50,249 nucleotides of DNA. Source: an uncultured Bacteroidales bacterium. GTDB lineage: Bacteria; Bacteroidota; Bacteroidia; Bacteroidales; Paludibacteraceae. The stretch is taken from NCBI GenBank assembly GCA_946187695.1, contig CAMHSB010000013.1:1-50249 (forward strand). The letters are read 5' to 3'. A model generated the notes under the pieces. That model did no database searches, had not been told where the DNA came from, and saw nothing but the letters and a program-made list of their open reading frames with translations. The position numbers and the translations under genes were made by a program. This document shows positions 35,116 to 42,495 of this stretch, piece by piece. Position 1 is the stretch's first letter; every line of letters begins with the position of its first letter.

Positions 35116-36828
35116 TTAAAAGCCAAAACTTAAACCGCAGGTGAACGTCAGGTTCTTGCCCTGCAAAAAGACCGGACTATACAAATTCAGGTCCTCGGTC
35201 TTGCCAGCCCGCGCATAATTGTAATTGAAGTCCACATGCGCGTAGCAGTTATTAAACACTTCGTACACGGCGCGAAAGGCCACTTCATCATTCTTCCAGA
35301 TGGCATTCGCAAATGGTTTCTGCGAGATAATATTCTTAATATCGCCGCGGATATAGTCGTACGCCGTGTACTTCGTATCGTGCGTATAGTCGAGCGTCAG
35401 ACGCAGACTGCGGGTCGGGCGATAACTTAACTGCAGGTTGATAGACTGCGCGTTAGCGCCCATGTAATGGCCCATGCAGTAACTGTTGGACGTATAGTCG
35501 AGCACCTTGATCGAGTGCACATAGGTCGCGATATAGCTGCGCATGAACTCGCCGCGCAACGCCAGACCCTTCACCGGCCAACCGCTCCAGTTGAAGCCTA
35601 CCAAATAAGAGATCGGGTTCTGCTGCGGGTTGGATTTCTTCAGACGCGCCAGCTTGAACTCATCCAGGAAGAACGAGCCGTACAAGCGCAGATGATCGGT
35701 CGGACGCACCGTGATCGTCGCAAAAGCCTGCGAGTTCTGGTTCTCCGTGTGGAGGCCTTTGGTCAACAGGTGGTCGAGCGATTTATAGAAAGCGATCGGA
35801 ATAAAATACGCGGCTTGTACGTTCCGCTCCGCATAGACAATCGAGTTACCGAAACCAAACTGGATATACTTGCAGGGCATGAACGTGAACATATTCGCCG
35901 CCATGAACTTATTCGCCGGACGGTAGTTGTATTTGGTCACACCGTCCTTGTAGTTCTCTTGATAGTAATAGGTAGAGTCGATCACGTTCGACGGCAGCCA
36001 CGCATGGAAATAGTCGAATTGAAACCATTTACAGGGCGTCAGCTGGATCGTGAACATCGGCACGGCAGGGTTATGCGCCGAGAGAATGTTCGAGCAATGC
36101 TGCGCATCGCCCCAGGTCACCCGCTCACGCTGGATACCGATACTACCCCACCACGCGTAGAGGCTGATACCGCCACGCGAGTCCGAGAAATCACCGCCGT
36201 CACCGTCGATCGAGTTCTCTTTGTACTGCACGCCCGGGATATTGTTCAGGAATTGCGGCTTCGTCACTTTCGAAGCATCGCCGCCAAGTCCTCTCCAACT
36301 GTTATCGCGGATCGAGCCCCAAATCGAGACATGGTGCGCGATATCCATCTGGATCTCTGCCCCGTACCAACGGTGCATCAGCAGCCCTTTCTTGTTGTAA
36401 CTCAGGTCCATGCCGAGGATCGGACGCACACGCATCTTGAAGATCTTATCCTTCGTCAGGATATGCAGACTCGGGTCCGCCAGGCTGAGGTTGGATACGT
36501 TTGTGATCCACTGCGTCACATGCTTGTGCCCGTAACTATAATAAGTAGGAAGCGTGTCGCACTCCAGCGCGTAGTTCTGCAGATAGAACTGCAAATCCTC
36601 TTTCTGCCGCTTGTTGAGCAACGAGTCCCTACTTTGCGCCTCCATCAACCGGGCAGCAATATAGTCGCGCGTGTACGGCTTGATGGCCGCGTTCGTGCGG
36701 ATGACGCCGTCTGTGGTCAACTCCTCCAGATAATCGTAGATCTCCGTGTACTCGATCATCTCGGGGATGCGCTGCGCACTCAGGCTCACCGCGCAAAGAA
36801 GTACTATCGCGAGGAGATTACTTCGCAT
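35116..36828 (-). CDS. Wzi-like capsule assembly / outer-membrane beta-barrel protein
   Basis: A 570-residue protein (start MRSNLLAIVLLCAVSLSAQ at 36828; an ATG 9 nt upstream is also open). After the signal peptide comes a helical segment (residues about 20-85), then many alternating beta strands with aromatic belts and a C-terminal Phe (CGLSFGF), as in outer-membrane barrels. The layout fits the capsule assembly Wzi family (PF14052), which anchors capsule at the surface. It overlaps the OmpH gene by 11 nt. Confidence 0.8.
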   Translation of the reverse strand: MRSNLLAIVLLCAVSLSAQRIPEMIEYTEIYDYLEELTTDGVIRTNAAIKPYTRDYIAARLMEAQSRDSLLNKRQKEDLQFYLQNYALECDTLPTYYSYGHKHVTQWITNVSNLSLADPSLHILTKDKIFKMRVRPILGMDLSYNKKGLLMHRWYGAEIQMDIAHHVSIWGSIRDNSWRGLGGDASKVTKPQFLNNIPGVQYKENSIDGDGGDFSDSRGGISLYAWWGSIGIQRERVTWGDAQHCSNILSAHNPAVPMFTIQLTPCKWFQFDYFHAWLPSNVIDSTYYYQENYKDGVTKYNYRPANKFMAANMFTFMPCKYIQFGFGNSIVYAERNVQAAYFIPIAFYKSLDHLLTKGLHTENQNSQAFATITVRPTDHLRLYGSFFLDEFKLARLKKSNPQQNPISYLVGFNWSGWPVKGLALRGEFMRSYIATYVHSIKVLDYTSNSYCMGHYMGANAQSINLQLSYRPTRSLRLTLDYTHDTKYTAYDYIRGDIKNIISQKPFANAIWKNDEVAFRAVYEVFNNCYAHVDFNYNYARAGKTEDLNLYSPVFLQGKNLTFTCGLSFGF

Positions 36829-37441
36829 AGCGTGCATTGAGACCTTCGATTACTTCATTCGTAATATCGTACCCGGCTGTCTTGTTCAGCAGCACGGCAT
36901 CGTTCAGAATAAGATGATAACGGCCGTCGCTGTTCTTCTCACGCAGGTAAGCCTGTACCGAATCCTGCAACTGTTGCGTCAACTCAGCCTGCTGCGCCAT
37001 GAAATCGCTACTCAGCTTCTGACGAAGGTTCTCCAGGTCTTGCTGTTTCACCATCAATTGCTGCTCTTTCTTCTGCAAACGGGCTTGCTCACTCTCTGCA
37101 CGCTCACGGCTCAGGAAAGCACCAGCCTCCACTTTCTTCTGGAAGTTCATCACATCCTGCTGGAAGCTCTCGTACTCTTTCTGGAAAGCCTTGGCACGCG
37201 TGTCGAGCTTCACCAGCGACTCCTCGTACTGCGATTGCAGCTTCTCCGAAGACTCAACTGCCAGCGTATAGTGCAACAGGATCGAGTCCGTGTTCACCAC
37301 CGCGATCGGCAACAAATCACCTTGAGCCTCTACTGCCTCACCGGCTTTCTTTGCCCAGGGATTTACCGTAAAAAACAACACAAACAGCGCAATAACTCCC
37401 GCTGCCAAAACTGATTCAACAATAATACTAATCTTGTTCAT
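36818..37441 (-). CDS. OmpH/Skp family periplasmic chaperone-like protein
   Basis: A 207-residue protein: an N-terminal membrane segment (SIIVESVLAAGVIALFVLFF), the strand AVVNTDSILLHYTLA, a long Gln/Glu/Lys coiled coil (about 65-150), and a final strand region YHLILNDAVLLNKTAGYDIT. This matches Skp/OmpH, which escorts outer-membrane proteins. It directly precedes a beta-barrel gene, a suitable client. The N-terminal hydrophobic segment looks like an uncleaved anchor. Confidence 0.85.
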   Translation of the reverse strand: MNKISIIVESVLAAGVIALFVLFFTVNPWAKKAGEAVEAQGDLLPIAVVNTDSILLHYTLAVESSEKLQSQYEESLVKLDTRAKAFQKEYESFQQDVMNFQKKVEAGAFLSRERAESEQARLQKKEQQLMVKQQDLENLRQKLSSDFMAQQAELTQQLQDSVQAYLREKNSDGRYHLILNDAVLLNKTAGYDITNEVIEGLNARYAK

Positions 37442-37464
37442 TTTATAATAAGTTTAAATTTTTT

Positions 37465-37492
37465 CAATCTTCAATCTTCAATCTTCAATTTG
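37465..37492. repeat. Period-7 tandem repeat at the end of the small membrane protein gene
   Basis: CAATCTT three times and CAATTTG once (37465-37492). The last residues of the small membrane protein (LKIED) and its stop codon are encoded by the array. Confidence 0.8.
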
Positions 37493-37668
37493 CGCTCCTT
37501 TCGGGCAAGTTTATCTTCCGAAAGAGCGCAATGAATCCCGTCTTCTTTCATCCGCTTGTTTTGGTGAATATGCTGTGACCGGAACGAGTGATCCTTACGC
37601 AGTATCACCCCCACGCTCAGCAGCAACATTGCCGCCCCCACAAGCCCTATGACGATCATTATTTCCAT
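37471..37668 (-). CDS. Small single-span membrane protein
   Basis: 65 residues: one N-terminal membrane helix (MIVIGLVGAAMLLLSVGVIL), then a basic segment with SFRSQHIHQNKRMKEDGIHC. Small Bacteroidetes proteins of this pattern (helix, then a His/Asn/Lys motif ending in GIxC) are widespread; their function is unknown. It is the first gene of the Skp-to-peptidase unit, 8 nt from the promoter region. Its C-terminus is formed by a 7-bp repeat. Confidence 0.7.
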   Translation of the reverse strand: MEIMIVIGLVGAAMLLLSVGVILRKDHSFRSQHIHQNKRMKEDGIHCALSEDKLARKERKLKIED

Positions 37669-37687
37669 TCACGCACAAATTACGCTG

Positions 37688-37718
37688 CAAAGGTACAAAA
37701 AAAAATTGACATACACAA
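37688..37718 (-). promoter_or_regulatory. Promoter of the small-membrane-protein / Skp / serCA unit
   Basis: On the minus strand TACCTTTG (37695-37688), preceded by G, a 20-nt spacer and TTG (37718-37716). The TTG lies partly in the loop of the terminator of the preceding gene. Start near 37683. Confidence 0.8.
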
Positions 37719-37730
37719 GAGTGTATGCCA
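37707..37730 (-). terminator. Intrinsic terminator after the PrsW-like gene
   Basis: On the minus strand TGGCATACAC pairs with GTGTATGTCA (10 bp, one G-U) across loop TCTT and is followed by ATTTTTTTTT. Same sequence family as the terminators at 1474 and 43746. Confidence 0.8.
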
Positions 37731-37754
37731 TTTTTTGAAAAGATTTATCGTTTT

Positions 37755-38438
37755 TTAACGTGCGACGAGTTCGTTCACTTTCTTCTGCGCTGCCTTTTGG
37801 AGCTTGATGCAGAAGTAGATCAACGCAAAGAAGCAGATGCCACCCGCAACGGGATCAACAGAACCGCTCATGGCCAAGGAATCGTAGACACCATGCGCCA
37901 GAACGGGGATCAGGAACACCTTAGCAGCGGCTATGCGGGAGTGGTCGATGAAGTGGTAGATGGCGTAATAGTAACCCATCATGATGGCGAACGCATAATG
38001 TCCGGGGACTGCCAGAAGGGCACGCATGATAGCGACCGAAGCCCATCCTTCTCCGCTTGAGAGAACATAGCCGACGTTCTCGATAGCGGCAAAGCCGAGT
38101 CCGACACAAACGGCGTAGACGATGCCGTCAAAATGCTCGTCAAAATACGGGTTCTTGCGGAGGATGATCCACAAAGCAAGCAGTTTGGCTGCCTCTTCGG
38201 GAACAGCTGCTACCAAGAAGGCTTCGACGGTGGTACCGAAGAGCGTGGTAGGGCCACCTGCAGGGAAGAGCGAGTTCATCACCCAACTCTCAACGGCAGC
38301 GACCGGGATACAAATGATGACGCCGGCTAAAAGGGCACGGAAAAGCCATTTGAAGGGTTCCGGCTGGGCATCTTTGCGCCAGATATAAAGGAAGAGTACA
38401 AGCGCGGGTAAGAGTGCCGCAACGAGCATAGTGTACAT
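37755..38438 (-). CDS. PrsW-family intramembrane metalloprotease
   Basis: A 227-residue membrane protein with seven or eight helices. Conserved motifs of the PrsW/CPBP-like group are present: VPEEAAKLLALWI (EExxK), FDGIVYAVCVGLGFAAIEN, PGHYAFAIMMGYY and VLAHGVYDSLA. PrsW cleaves an anti-sigma factor in Bacillus; the substrate here is unknown. It is the second gene after the hypothetical protein at 38456. Confidence 0.85.
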   Translation of the reverse strand: MYTMLVAALLPALVLFLYIWRKDAQPEPFKWLFRALLAGVIICIPVAAVESWVMNSLFPAGGPTTLFGTTVEAFLVAAVPEEAAKLLALWIILRKNPYFDEHFDGIVYAVCVGLGFAAIENVGYVLSSGEGWASVAIMRALLAVPGHYAFAIMMGYYYAIYHFIDHSRIAAAKVFLIPVLAHGVYDSLAMSGSVDPVAGGICFFALIYFCIKLQKAAQKKVNELVAR

Positions 38439-38455
38439 AGTGATAAATGTTTTAT

Positions 38456-38893
38456 TTAGTTTTTGAGTTCTTGATAAATCATAGCACGGATAAAGTTATC
38501 AAAACGGAAATAGTGCTTTTGCTTTCCGAGTTTATCGAAAGGTGCTTGCGGATCGGCTTGACCTTTTATTTGTGCCTGAAAACGCTGATAGTACTGAGCG
38601 ACCAACTCGCGATCTTCCGGGGTTGCTGTTTCCGGCAATTTAAAGGCTTGGATGAGCACGGTCGTACGTTTTGCAGCAGCGCCAAAATGTTGCAAATGCG
38701 CAAGCTCTTTGCCTACAGGAGGATTGTAGGTATAATTGCGTTTGTTTTTCTGATAATACGCTTCACCGTCACACTCTTTGGTCATTTTGCCGTCAGGAGT
38801 GTGCAAGTGCTTTTGGCGCATAATGAGTTCGTGATTGCTGTCCACCGCGCCTAATACGCGGTCTATACCAGCTGAAAATTCTACTTTTGCCAT
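38456..38893 (-). CDS. Conserved hypothetical protein
   Basis: 145 residues from MAKVEFSAGIDRVLGAVDSN. It is basic, has no signal peptide or membrane segment, and includes YYQKNKRNYTYNPPVGKELA and FGAAAKRTTVLIQAF. No family is recognised. A longer frame reaches 38932, but it adds unlikely residues (MKNANRSLKPKYK). It lies 17 nt before the PrsW gene. The predicted 5' UTR of about 140 nt contains an 11-bp repeat array. Confidence 0.7.
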   Translation of the reverse strand: MAKVEFSAGIDRVLGAVDSNHELIMRQKHLHTPDGKMTKECDGEAYYQKNKRNYTYNPPVGKELAHLQHFGAAAKRTTVLIQAFKLPETATPEDRELVAQYYQRFQAQIKGQADPQAPFDKLGKQKHYFRFDNFIRAMIYQELKN

Positions 38894-38958
38894 TTTATAT
38901 TTGGGTTTTAATGATCTATTTGCGTTCTTCAAAATGCTCCGAGGTTTGATCGATTATA

Positions 38959-39013
38959 ACCTACTAATCACCTACTAATAACCTACTAATCACCTACTAG
39001 CATCCTACTAATA
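38959..39013. repeat. 11-bp tandem repeat, five copies
   Basis: Units ACCTACTAATC, ACCTACTAATA, ACCTACTAATC, ACCTACTAGCA, TCCTACTAATA. The array lies between the promoter at 39041-39072 and the start at 38893, so it is probably transcribed as 5' UTR. Confidence 0.9.
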
Positions 39014-39040
39014 TCAGTCTATTTAAATTGAATTTTGATG

Positions 39041-39072
39041 CAAAGGTACAACAAAAAAATGGAATGTGCAAA
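39041..39072 (-). promoter_or_regulatory. Promoter of the hypothetical / PrsW pair
   Basis: On the minus strand TACCTTTG (39048-39041), preceded by G, a 20-nt spacer and TTTG (39072-39069). Start near 39035. Confidence 0.75.
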
Positions 39073-39102
39073 TTTTTGATGTGGAAAATGTCAAAAAAAT
39101 GT

Positions 39103-39184
39103 ATTTTTGTTTGGCGAGAGAGCGCCAAAAAGTGGACAGATAACGGGGAACCATGGGGAATTAGTTCCGCGAGCGGGAGCTTTA
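39103..39184 (-). repeat. 3' element downstream of dtd, copy A of a two-copy intergenic repeat
   Basis: It has the same order as copy B at 43779-43859. On the minus strand, right after the stop codon, comes a GC-rich hairpin (here 7 of 8 bp, 39144-39171), then TTTGGCG/CGCCAAA (39110-39116 with 39123-39129, 6-nt loop) and CAAAAAT. It probably works as a terminator. Confidence 0.6.
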
Positions 39185-39637
39185 ACGGCAGAGATCGTCG
39201 GTGTCTAAGAGGATGGTGACGGGGCCGTCGTTGATGAAATCGACCTTCATGTCGGCACCAAAGCGGCCGGTTTCGACACGGAGGTTGTATTGCGTCCGGA
39301 GCGTTTCGTTGAAATAATCGTACAAGGGAGCAGCTGTTTCCGGTCGTGCGGCACGGATGAAAGAAGGTCTGTTGCCTTTGCGGCAATCGGCATAAAGGGT
39401 AAACTGCGAGATGCTCAGAATAGCGCCGCCGACTTCGTTGAGCGCGAGGTTCATCTTTCCGCCGACATCCTCGAAGACACGCAGTTGTGCAATTTTCTTC
39501 GCCAAGACGTCCGCTTGTTCGCGGGAGTCGGTGTCTGTAATACCGACAAGAAGCAGGAAGCCCTTGTCGATTCGACCGACGGTTTCTCCGTCAATGCGCA
39601 CCTCGGCGCGACTGCAACGCTGAACGACTACTCGCAT
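39182..39637 (-). CDS. dtd: D-aminoacyl-tRNA deacylase
   Basis: A 151-residue enzyme that hydrolyses D-aminoacyl-tRNA. It starts [17 protein letters not shown]; the catalytic motif [10 protein letters not shown] is near 95-104 and the substrate-gating motif [11 protein letters not shown] at the C-terminus corresponds to the Dtd Gly-cisPro/NxGPV region. It is probably cotranscribed with the small membrane gene at 39716. The gene sits between a coding remnant (39640-39711) and the 3' element (39103-39184). Confidence 0.93.
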   Translation of the reverse strand: MRVVVQRCSRAEVRIDGETVGRIDKGFLLLVGITDTDSREQADVLAKKIAQLRVFEDVGGKMNLALNEVGGAILSISQFTLYADCRKGNRPSFIRAARPETAAPLYDYFNETLRTQYNLRVETGRFGADMKVDFINDGPVTILLDTDDLCR

Positions 39638-39639
39638 AA

Positions 39640-39711
39640 TGAAGTTTGATATTTATCTTCGAGGCTTTGACCGGTGAGGGTGAAGGTGCGGTCTATGTGA
39701 CGAATGAAGAG
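39640..39711 (-). pseudogene. Remnant of a secreted protein's C-terminal tail
   Basis: On the minus strand this reads LFIRHIDRTFTLTGQSLED and then a short unrelated end stopping inside dtd. The complete LRR protein at 43855 ends VLIRRSNRTFTLTGQHLE, so this is a detached copy of the same kind of tail. It has no start codon or upstream coding part. Confidence 0.7.
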
Positions 39712-39715
39712 TTGA

Positions 39716-39904
39716 TTATATATCGCCTAGTTTATGTATAAAGTACATTCCAAATGGTGTAATGACAAAGCAACCTATCAATACCAATATCCCCCATGCC
39801 CAATTATACTTCCGCCAGTAATGAACTGTTAGACGTATCGTGAGCCAAATTGCAACTATAAGCAAAACAGCTAAAAAGGTATGATCTACAAAAAACTTAA
39901 ACAT
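39716..39904 (-). CDS. Small two-helix membrane protein
   Basis: 62 residues with two hydrophobic helices (FLAVLLIVAIWLTIRLTV and AWGILVLIGCFVITPFGMYF). No family is recognised. A clear promoter 20 nt upstream supports a real gene. It ends 78 nt before dtd, with a coding remnant between. Confidence 0.6.
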   Translation of the reverse strand: MFKFFVDHTFLAVLLIVAIWLTIRLTVHYWRKYNWAWGILVLIGCFVITPFGMYFIHKLGDI

Positions 39905-39923
39905 ATCTCAATGAAATTTTCTG

Positions 39924-39955
39924 CAAAGTTACGAAATTTTTCTGAAATATGCAAA
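39924..39955 (-). promoter_or_regulatory. Promoter of the small membrane protein / dtd
   Basis: On the minus strand TAACTTTG (39931-39924), preceded by G, a 20-nt spacer beginning CATATTTCAG, and TTTG (39955-39952). Confidence 0.75.
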
Positions 39956-39966
39956 TATTTGTGTGA

Positions 39967-41088
39967 TTATTTGCTACTTTTTCTGCGATTACAGTCGCGG
40001 CAGAGCATTTGGCAGTTGCTTGCGATAGTTCGTCCACCTTCGACCCACGGGGTTATATGGTCGGCTTCCATGACTTCGATGTCGAACGGTTTGCCGCAGA
40101 TAGCGCACTTGCCGCCTTGACGCTCGTATACCTCGCGGCGGGTATTGGCATCAAAAGTGCGGATACCGAGGTGGTGAATGTCGCCATCCAGAATATAGGC
40201 AAAGATACCTGATTTCTTCTGCACGTCGGAGTCTGCCATCAGTTTTGCCATTTGCTCGTTGATATAAGTGGCGGTGAGTTTGGTGTCGCGGTGTTTGTTA
40301 TAGAGCAATCCCCATTCCACGCCCTTCATCTCTTTCTTGTACTTGCGTCCGAAGAGTTTGTCCACCCAATGAATGACATCTTGAAAATACTGCCACAACT
40401 CGTCGGCATCGGTGTCGTGCTGATGGTCTGCCATATACTGACGAAGCGACTTGCCTTGTGCGTCACCTATCCATTGGAGGGTGGTCTCGAAATAATCCTG
40501 CCGAATCGGCGAACCGGACATAAAATCCGAGGCGATACGATAAGCCACGCAGCCTGTCTTGGAGAAACGGCGCTTGGCTTGTGTGGTCCACGAACCCGCA
40601 TAGATAGCGTTCAGAATCTCTTGGTCGGTCAACTTCTCACCGGCAATATTGATACGCTGAAACCATTTGATTTTCTCTTCGTCGTTACCCTCGCAGATAT
40701 AGACTTGGAGCTTGTAGTCCAGAATACGGTTCTGCTGCTCTTGGGTCATGTTGTTGAACCCCAGCAAGTTACCGTCAAACTCCATCATATATTCACCGGC
40801 AATGAATGAGCAGATAGAGATAGTGCGTTGCTGCCCATCCAGCACTTCGTAGTCGATTCCATCCGCGCCATCGGTCTTGACCCAATACATGACGTTGAGC
40901 GGAAAGTTCTGCCAGACGGTGTCCATGACCGCGTTACGTTTTTTCTCGTCATAGACGAACTCCCGCTGATATTTCGGACGAATGTTGAGTCGCCCGTTAT
41001 AACCGACGATGCCTTCTTCCTGAATACTCAAATCATTATACCCCGCGCACAACTCCCGCACGCGTACTTCATGTAAATCTATCTTCAT
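39967..41088 (-). CDS. DUF262 / HNH endonuclease fusion
   Basis: A 373-residue protein. The N-terminal DUF262 (GmrS/ParB-like) domain has RPKYQREFVYDEKKR (37-51) and the signature DGQQR (84-88). The C-terminal zinc HNH domain has CAIC (328-331), ADHITPW (342-348) and NCQMLCRDCNRRK (358-370). It resembles GmrSD/BrxU-type enzymes but in one short chain with a classical HNH rather than DUF1524. The overlap of 4 nt with the methyltransferase suggests it is the restriction partner. Confidence 0.85.
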   Translation of the reverse strand: MKIDLHEVRVRELCAGYNDLSIQEEGIVGYNGRLNIRPKYQREFVYDEKKRNAVMDTVWQNFPLNVMYWVKTDGADGIDYEVLDGQQRTISICSFIAGEYMMEFDGNLLGFNNMTQEQQNRILDYKLQVYICEGNDEEKIKWFQRINIAGEKLTDQEILNAIYAGSWTTQAKRRFSKTGCVAYRIASDFMSGSPIRQDYFETTLQWIGDAQGKSLRQYMADHQHDTDADELWQYFQDVIHWVDKLFGRKYKKEMKGVEWGLLYNKHRDTKLTATYINEQMAKLMADSDVQKKSGIFAYILDGDIHHLGIRTFDANTRREVYERQGGKCAICGKPFDIEVMEADHITPWVEGGRTIASNCQMLCRDCNRRKSSK

Positions 41089-42110
41089 GGCTTTTGTGGT
41101 TTTTTATTGCGAATAAATATTCTTGAATACTGTTTTCGCCCATTTATATAGCCTCTTCCTTTAGGAATATTCAAGGTGTATTCATTTCCAACTATTTCAA
41201 ATTGATCTGGATTGTATTTGTCTAAAAATGTGACAGGTACACCCATTATTCCCTCATAGTCACATGGAATTTCCGTATATGTTTTTACATTAATTGCATC
41301 AAAATTATCGTATTTCGGATATTCTTCTGGCGAATAATGCAGGTATAGAATTATATCCTCATTGTGCCGAGTAACGGGTAAGTTTGTAAACCAACAAGAT
41401 GTTGACACACGAGCCATCTTTTTCCCATTTTCTAAATGATGGAACTTTTCCCAATTATCAGGTACCTGAAAGAACATTCCGACATTAAAATTCGTATAAC
41501 CTGTACGGATTTTGTCTTCTTGAAACATTCGGAAGGTTTCTTTATAGGTTAGCGCGTTTGTGTTGCCAATAATAATAAATTGTTTGTTATATTTATCTAA
41601 TAGGGCAAGGTATTCGCGGAATAAAGAGAACGGTGGATTTGTAACTACGATATCAGCCTCTTTGAGCAACTCGATGCACTCCGGGCTATCAAAAGAGCCG
41701 TTTCCTTTAAGTAAGGAAAGTGCATTTTTGTCGTTTTGGATGAGCCACTGAACATCAGCAAGGTTTACTGCTCCATCGTTATTGTAGTCTTGTACTTCTG
41801 TTATTTCTACTTTGTAGGCAATCTTTTTAGGCTCGGCTTCTTCGATTTCAAACAACAACGGTAGTTCGTCTCCTGCGACAGGCGAACCATCATAGCAAGT
41901 AGCGATTAGTTTCTTGAGACCTAATCGGTTAAAGTTGAGTGCAAAATACTTGAAGAAATTACTTTCGTACGGATCGTCGCAATTACACAACACAACTTTC
42001 CCTTGAAAGTATTGCGCGTAGTATTTGAGTTCTTTGGCAATGTCATCCAATTTGGTGTAGAACTCATCTTTTCTTGCTTCTTGAGCGGCATTAAGTCCAA
42101 CTTGTGGCAT
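41085..42110 (-). CDS. EcoRI-family adenine-specific DNA methyltransferase
   Basis: A 341-residue protein of the EcoRI methylase family (PF13651). Features: RKDEFYTKLDDIAKEL near the N-terminus, VVLCNCDDPYESNFFKYFA (39-57), the catalytic motif NPPF (158-161), and IIGNTNALTYKETF. Residues about 108-127 form an EF-hand/dockerin-like loop, DYNNDGAVNLADV. The DNA site is not deducible. Its AUG lies 1 nt after a 10-bp stem. The base composition is AT-rich compared with its neighbours, which suggests transfer. Confidence 0.88.
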   Translation of the reverse strand: MPQVGLNAAQEARKDEFYTKLDDIAKELKYYAQYFQGKVVLCNCDDPYESNFFKYFALNFNRLGLKKLIATCYDGSPVAGDELPLLFEIEEAEPKKIAYKVEITEVQDYNNDGAVNLADVQWLIQNDKNALSLLKGNGSFDSPECIELLKEADIVVTNPPFSLFREYLALLDKYNKQFIIIGNTNALTYKETFRMFQEDKIRTGYTNFNVGMFFQVPDNWEKFHHLENGKKMARVSTSCWFTNLPVTRHNEDIILYLHYSPEEYPKYDNFDAINVKTYTEIPCDYEGIMGVPVTFLDKYNPDQFEIVGNEYTLNIPKGRGYINGRKQYSRIFIRNKKPQKP

Positions 42111-42408
42111 AGATTGATAGTTGTTTTGTGCATACTATCAATCACAGCAATAAAAAGCGTGAGCCTCTTATCACTTACCAAGGTAGCCCTGCGAAGGAAA
42201 CCTTTTCCACTTTAAGAAACTCACACTATTCGTGCAAGCATCTATTATAGTGGAAAAAGGCATACCTATACACAGGTCGCCTTTACTGATTATTCCAGTG
42301 CTTTATATCCGTAAACTTTCGCAGGGCTTTCGGTAAAAGTGAAATAATAGTAATGCTTATTATTTTAATATGTTTTAGCGCAACGCTTTGCGCCTAATTT
42401 CAAAATCG
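42111..42408 (-). ncRNA. Structured leader RNA of the restriction-modification operon
   Basis: The 298-nt stretch has no gene but several paired segments: GCGCAA/TTGCGC (42378-42393), AAATAATA/TATTATTT (42342-42365), a long imperfect stem including CACTTACC with GGTAAAAGTG (42172-42179 with 42332-42341) and AGCCCTGCGAA with TTCGCAGGGCT (42185-42195 with 42318-42328), an inner CCTTTTCCAC with GTGGAAAAAGG (42201-42210 with 42250-42260), and a 10-bp stem 42112-42143. An alternative stem GTGAG..TCTT with AAGA..CTCAC (42159-42169 with 42214-42224) is followed on the minus strand by TTTTT and would be terminator-like. A decayed palindromic mobile element is another reading. Confidence 0.55.
42112..42143 (-). 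promoter_or_regulatory. Hairpin immediately before the methyltransferase start codon
   Basis: GATTGATAGT (42143-42134, minus strand) pairs perfectly with ACTATCAATC (42121-42112) around a 12-nt loop. Its last base is 1 nt from the AUG at 42110, so it could block ribosome access. Confidence 0.7.
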
Positions 42409-42412
42409 GGTG

Positions 42413-42444
42413 CAAAATTACAAAAATATTTTGATATGAGCAAA
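42413..42444 (-). promoter_or_regulatory. Promoter of the restriction-modification operon
   Basis: On the minus strand TAATTTTG (42420-42413), preceded by G, a 20-nt spacer and TTTG (42444-42441). Start near 42408, about 300 nt before the methyltransferase. Confidence 0.75.
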
Positions 42445-42495
42445 TTAAACGCGAGATTTATGCGTAGAAAGAGGATTTTGCGACGAAAAAGCCCA

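Noticed and set aside
35467..36840. A 457-codon plus-strand frame opposite the Wzi-like gene (similarly 32483-33757 opposite serC and 33721-34260 opposite the carboxyltransferase)
   Set aside because: Antisense shadows without motifs, signals or promoters.
42111..42408. Retron, tmRNA or IscB/TnpB guide RNA
   Set aside because: No reverse transcriptase, no tRNA-like ends and no IscB or TnpB gene nearby; the structure is reported only as a leader or palindromic element.
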